This document shows, piece after piece, positions 60,630 through 64,000 of a stretch of DNA of 64,000 bases. Made by a program: the position numbers and the translations under genes. The notes below the pieces were generated by a model. That model was given only the letters and a program-made list of their open reading frames with translations. It did not search any database and had not been told where the DNA came from. This stretch comes from Mycobacteroides franklinii (GTDB lineage Bacteria > Actinomycetota > Actinomycetes > Mycobacteriales > Mycobacteriaceae). Where the stretch lies: assembly GCF_002013895.1 (NCBI RefSeq), contig NZ_MAFQ01000013.1, positions 1 through 64,000 of the forward strand, written 5' to 3'. Position 1 is the first letter of the stretch, and the number at the start of each line of letters is the position of its first letter.

Positions 60630-61376
60630 ATGGCTTCTTGGGTGGATAACGTTCGCGATCAGATCCTGGGACGACTCGAAGACGGGGTTAAGCCGGGAAA
60701 GTCGGCAATCGTGGAGGAGGGCGCGGCCCTGCCCGGCCGTGCTACCCCGATTCGGATAACCGGCACTCATTTCGTCAACGGTCACACCACGGTGCCGCCG
60801 TTCCCCGAGGGGCTCGAGCTCGCCGTGTTCGGGGAAGGTTGCTTCTGGGGTGCGGAGCGCGGCTTCTGGAAGCTTCCGGGCGTCTATTCCACCGCAGTGG
60901 GATACGCCGGAGGATACACGCCCAACCCCACGTATGAAGAGGTGTGCTCGGGACGGACCGGCCATGCCGAGGTCGTGCTGGTGGCATTCGACCCCCGTGA
61001 AGTGACTTACGAACAACTGCTGGTGCAGTTCTGGGAGAGTCACGACCCGACCCAGGGCATGCGGCAGGGCAACGACCGCGGATCCCAGTACCGCTCGGTC
61101 ATCTACACCACCGGCGAGGGTCAGGCGGCGCATGCCGCGGAGAGTGCCGCTCGGTATGCGGTCGCCCTAGCCGGCGCTGGGTACGGGGAGGTCACCACCG
61201 AGATCGCTCCGCTGGACGGGCCCGTCGGGCATACGTCGCGGACCTTTTTCTATGCCGAGGAGTATCACCAGCAGTACCTGGCCAAGAACCCGAACGGGTA
61301 CTGCGGACTTGGTGGAACTTCGGTTTCCTGCCCCATCGGCCTGGATGTGCCACCCGGCAGTGCGGCACAGGCGTGA
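60630..61376 (+). CDS. msrA: Peptide methionine sulfoxide reductase MsrA, N-terminally extended
   Basis: A 248-residue MsrA. The catalytic cysteine is C71 in GEGCFWGAE, and resolving cysteines are in the C-terminal NGYCGLGGTSVSCPIG. About 60 residues precede the core, as in E. coli MsrA. It reduces S-methionine sulfoxide in proteins and is near sodA, which fits an oxidative-defence cluster. The start codon ATG at 60630 follows AAAGG. Confidence 0.95.
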   Translation: MASWVDNVRDQILGRLEDGVKPGKSAIVEEGAALPGRATPIRITGTHFVNGHTTVPPFPEGLELAVFGEGCFWGAERGFWKLPGVYSTAVGYAGGYTPNPTYEEVCSGRTGHAEVVLVAFDPREVTYEQLLVQFWESHDPTQGMRQGNDRGSQYRSVIYTTGEGQAAHAAESAARYAVALAGAGYGEVTTEIAPLDGPVGHTSRTFFYAEEYHQQYLAKNPNGYCGLGGTSVSCPIGLDVPPGSAAQA

Positions 61377-61499
61377 GCTATCCCACGGACGCGGCAATGA
61401 ATTCGCTAACCCTGCACAGGCAGTGCTACGGTTCCCCGTCGCGAGCCCCGCTGAGCCTCTTGATGAAGTCCTGGCCAGCGCAAATGCAAATGAGCAACC

Positions 61500-61536
61500 T
61501 GTGGTTTGTGGATCAACCTGTGGATAGTGTGGATAA
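61500..61536 (+). other. Cluster of DnaA-box-like 9-mers
   Basis: Three or four same-strand 9-mers stand in 37 bases: TGTGGTTTG (61500), TGTGGATCA (61507), TGTGGATAG (61519) and TGTGGATAA (61528). The last is the exact complement of the E. coli DnaA box TTATCCACA; the others differ at one to three positions. They lie in the 245-base gap after msrA. No dnaA or dnaN is near, so it is not the chromosomal origin. Confidence 0.5.
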
Positions 61537-61620
61537 GCCGACATTGCTGTGGTGTGCGTCACACTGCGAAAAGTTGCGGGCGCCGCAGGTGTCATACCGA
61601 TCGAGCGACAGGAATGAACG

Positions 61621-61947
61621 ATGAGCTTCCCTTCGGGCGATGAGGTTCCACAGGTCGGCATCGACGAGATCTCGGCGGCGCTGGACCTTGGTGTCAAGTT
61701 GCTTGACGTTCGTGAAGACGATGAGTGGGCGGCCGGACACATCGAGGGCGCGCAACATATACCGCTCGGTGATGTGCCGTCCCGGATGGATGAGCTCGAT
61801 CCCGACGCGCCGCTGTGGGTGATCTGCCACGCGGGCGGACGTTCTCAGCGCGCCGCGGCGTACCTGAACCGCAATGGTTTCGACGTCAGCAACGTCTCTG
61901 GCGGCATGCTGGCCTGGGTTCAGGCTGGTAAGCCAACCGTCAGCTGA
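61621..61947 (+). CDS. Single-domain rhodanese
   Basis: A 108-residue rhodanese with C69 in the active-site loop CHAGGRS and the LLDVREDDEWAAGHIEGA segment of the family. The loop of six residues after Cys is that of sulfur-specific rhodaneses. It could accept sulfane sulfur or serve as a redox protein. AGGAA lies 8 bases before the ATG. Probably monocistronic. Confidence 0.92.
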   Translation: MSFPSGDEVPQVGIDEISAALDLGVKLLDVREDDEWAAGHIEGAQHIPLGDVPSRMDELDPDAPLWVICHAGGRSQRAAAYLNRNGFDVSNVSGGMLAWVQAGKPTVS

Positions 61948-62028
61948 GCTCCTGGCGACCGACCTCGTCGGTTGGTGTCGATGCCCCACTCGCTGCGAGG
62001 TGCGCCCTCAGGCCGTTACGCTGGACGA

Positions 62029-63192
62029 ATGATCCAGGTGTGCTCCCGCTGCGGTACTCAGTGGAACGTGCGTGAGCAGCGTCGATACTGGTGCCCACGG
62101 TGTCGAGGCACCCTGCTGGAGCCGGGTATGACCGCCCCGCCGCGCCCCGCGGCGCCGATGCCGCGCCCACCCGCCGGGGCCCCGCCCTCCGGAGGTAAGT
62201 ACTGGGTTCCACCGACGCAGCAGGGTCCTGTGGCAACTCCTGCGGGGCGTCCTGCGGCCCGTCCGACACGGCTCCCCGCGGGATATCGGTGGATTGCCGT
62301 GCGCCCCGGCTCGCCCCCGAAAACGGCGCGCCGCCCGCGGCCGCTCGGTCCGACGCCGCGCTACGCGTACATCCCTCGGTGGGGTCTGGTCGACCACATC
62401 GACCCGTCGGGATCGTCACGCCAAGGGATAGCCGGGGGCGGTGTCCCCAGCCGGGTGCTCGAACGGCTCCTGCTCGCCACAATCATCACCCTGGCAATCA
62501 CTTCGTGTGCGCATTTTCTTCGATATGCGTTGATGGTTTATAACCGCGGAGCCCTGATTCCGCGGTTCATCGCCAGCACGTCGAATGGGCTAGTGCTCGT
62601 CAGCGTCGCGCTCGCCTTCGCCGTCATGGTGGCCACCGCATGGTTCCTTACCGAATGGATGATCGCGCGACGCGCCGAAACCTACCGTGACCTGGGATTC
62701 GAGGATCCGCGCGCTCGGTGGGAGATTCGGGTGGGCTGCCTGCTTCCCATCGTGAACATCGTGGGCGTGCCTCTGTTACTCCTGGAGCTCGCCAAGATCG
62801 AGAACCGGTGGTACCGGCAGTACCGAAACATCCTGTGGTGGTCGGGACTCTGGGCCGCGACGTGGCTCTTGGTCCTGGTGACATGGGTGTCTCGCGACGC
62901 GGTGACGGTGCAAGGCGTAGCGGACAACGCGCTGTTCACGGCCATCGACTACGCGGCCGCGGCGGCCGCGGTCTGGTCGCTGCGCCGGGTGTACGAAGGC
63001 TTCACTGCGCCCGAAGGACATCGCCGCGCGGTGCGCTGGTTGGCGGTGGAATCCCTCCAGGGGCCGGTGCCCGTCGATGCCGACCGCCCGGATGTTCCGC
63101 CGACACGCGACAACAATTCCGCTGCTGCGGTTGAACCGGTGGGCCAGGAACCGGCAGCATTGGAGCGTGACCGAGTCGTCGGAGCCTGGTGA
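62029..63192 (+). CDS. Zinc-ribbon, DUF4328 membrane protein (Rv3843c-like)
   Basis: About 387 residues. The N-terminus is a zinc ribbon with C-x2-C pairs (CSRCGTQW and CPRCRG), then comes a Pro/Ala/Arg-rich stretch to about 130, then four or five hydrophobic segments with the DUF4328 pattern (FRWEIRVGC-like LLPIVNIVGVPLLLLEL), then an acidic tail. Function unknown. It overlaps the start of glpQ1 by 26 bases, so the two are probably cotranscribed, as for Rv3843c-Rv3842c in M. tuberculosis. Confidence 0.85.
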   Translation: MIQVCSRCGTQWNVREQRRYWCPRCRGTLLEPGMTAPPRPAAPMPRPPAGAPPSGGKYWVPPTQQGPVATPAGRPAARPTRLPAGYRWIAVRPGSPPKTARRPRPLGPTPRYAYIPRWGLVDHIDPSGSSRQGIAGGGVPSRVLERLLLATIITLAITSCAHFLRYALMVYNRGALIPRFIASTSNGLVLVSVALAFAVMVATAWFLTEWMIARRAETYRDLGFEDPRARWEIRVGCLLPIVNIVGVPLLLLELAKIENRWYRQYRNILWWSGLWAATWLLVLVTWVSRDAVTVQGVADNALFTAIDYAAAAAAVWSLRRVYEGFTAPEGHRRAVRWLAVESLQGPVPVDADRPDVPPTRDNNSAAAVEPVGQEPAALERDRVVGAW

Positions 63193-64000
63193 TGGTGAGG
63201 CCAATGCGTGGGGAGCCGACGATATAGACGGCATAGGCGAGGTCCCCGCCTCCGGGCGGGACCCACAGCATCCGTTCGTCGTCGCGCACCGGGGCGCGTC
63301 GGCGGACCGGCCCGAGCACACCCTTGCCGCCTACGAGCTCGCTCTCGAAGAGGGCGCCGATGGGGTGGAATGCGATGTCCGCCTGACTCGGGACGGACAA
63401 CTAGTCTGCGTTCACGATCGCCGAGTGGATCGCACCTCGAACGGAACCGGGCTGGTCAGCGAGATGACACTGAGCCAGCTGCGCGCCCTGGATTTCGGCA
63501 GCTGGCATCCCGGCGGCGCGGAGGCGTCATCGGGCACAGGACTGCTGACGCTTGAGGAATTGGTTTCGCTGGTACTCGACTGGAACCGGCCGGTGAAACT
63601 GTTCATCGAAACCAAGCATCCGGTCCGGTATGGATCGCTGGTCGAAAACAAAGTGCTCGCGCTGCTGCACCGGTTCGGGATTGCCGCCCCCGCGTCCGCC
63701 GACATGTCGCGCGCGGTGGTCATGTCGTTCTCGGCTGCCGCGGTATGGCGCATCCGCCGGGCGGCACCCATGCTGCCGACAGTGCTGCTGGGCGAGACGT
63801 CCCGATACCTCGGCGGCAGTGCGGCGACCACCGTCGGGGCCACCGCGGTGGGACCGTCCATCGCGACCCTGCGTGAGCATCCGGAACTGGTGGACAGGGC
63901 GGCGGCTCAGGGACGGGCGACATACTGCTGGACCGTCGACCACTACGAGGATGTCGAGTTCTGCCGGAGCATCGGCGTCGCCTGGATCGCTACCAACCAC
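63167..64000 (+). CDS. glpQ1: Glycerophosphodiester phosphodiesterase, 3' end cut by window
   Basis: An open frame of 278 codons reaches the window edge in frame with no stop. The GDPD site is complete at its start: AHRGASADRPEHT with the catalytic His and Arg, the DGVECDV pair of acidic ligands and a CVHD His. IETKHP and ATYCWTVD follow later. The length is close to that of Rv3842c, so only a few residues are missing. It cuts glycerophosphodiesters to glycerol-3-phosphate. The GTG at 63167 has GGAG 4 bases upstream and lies inside the previous gene. Confidence 0.9.
   Translation, partial: MTESSEPGDGEANAWGADDIDGIGEVPASGRDPQHPFVVAHRGASADRPEHTLAAYELALEEGADGVECDVRLTRDGQLVCVHDRRVDRTSNGTGLVSEMTLSQLRALDFGSWHPGGAEASSGTGLLTLEELVSLVLDWNRPVKLFIETKHPVRYGSLVENKVLALLHRFGIAAPASADMSRAVVMSFSAAAVWRIRRAAPMLPTVLLGETSRYLGGSAATTVGATAVGPSIATLREHPELVDRAAAQGRATYCWTVDHYEDVEFCRSIGVAWIATNH

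Noticed and set aside
61373..61624. An 83-residue open frame after msrA overlapping its stop codon
   Set aside because: No ribosome site, random-looking product, and it runs through the DnaA-box-like cluster; I prefer non-coding.

Overview
The window is high-GC actinobacterial DNA, almost certainly from a mycobacterium and most like a rapidly growing Mycobacteroides (abscessus-chelonae type). The evidence is mycothione reductase, an EspR orthologue of the family's usual 132 residues, a membrane-anchored Hns-like protein, a mycofactocin-type SDR, and recognisable synteny with M. tuberculosis. From about 29.6 to 64 kb the order gltB-gltD ... rraA-hns-(Rv3850-like) ... espR-(Rv3847-like)-sodA ... 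(Rv3843c-like)-glpQ1 follows the Rv3859c-Rv3842c segment. Extra genes are interposed at 36-50 kb and 53.9-57.1 kb. I found no rRNA, tRNA, insertion sequence, prophage or CRISPR. The species assignment is inference; the synteny is from memory of the M. tuberculosis map.

Layout. 0-2.1 kb: a cyanate module (LysR regulator, cyanase, nucleoside deaminase) ending at a strong terminator. 2.2-8.5 kb: HrpA helicase, a carotenoid oxygenase and a divergent SDR that share a large palindrome. 8.5-13.7 kb: a MinD/EspI-like ATPase, a small secreted protein, a NarL-type two-component pair with a perfect 22-bp palindrome upstream, and mycothione reductase. 13.7-20.6 kb: epimerase, serine hydrolase/acyl-CoA dehydrogenase pair, GntR/MFS pair, DUF1304 protein, sulfurtransferase. 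20.6-26 kb: a decayed SDR, MarR, a DUF1254 lipoprotein, TetR/TauD-type dioxygenase sharing an operator, and alkaline phosphatase behind a PHO box. 26.2-29.1 kb: an SDR / di-iron-like protein / ferredoxin-reductase operon. 29.6-35.7 kb: glutamate synthase gltBD.

36-50 kb is the most accessory-looking part. It holds a stand-alone methionine aminopeptidase divergent from a small XRE regulator over two perfect palindromes, a GT87 mannosyltransferase, a PHP protein, and a tightly overlapping TetR-flavin monooxygenase-mycofactocin SDR-P450-methyltransferase operon. An EthA-type Baeyer-Villiger monooxygenase, TetR/enoyl-CoA hydratase, and a lactone oxidase-aldolase-RraA operon follow. 51-64 kb holds the Hns-like protein, copper proteins (CopC and YcnI types), a low-complexity surface protein, an ImmA-like protease with a DUF6545-type membrane partner facing espR, a 1.1-kb non-coding stretch upstream of espR, sodA, msrA, a DnaA-box-like cluster, a rhodanese, a zinc-ribbon membrane protein and glpQ1, which runs off the end.

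The best candidates for new biology are the XRE/aminopeptidase module with its twin operators, the EspR-ImmA-DUF6545 neighbourhood with its long regulatory region, the di-iron-like protein paired with a reductase, and the mycofactocin-linked P450 operon.
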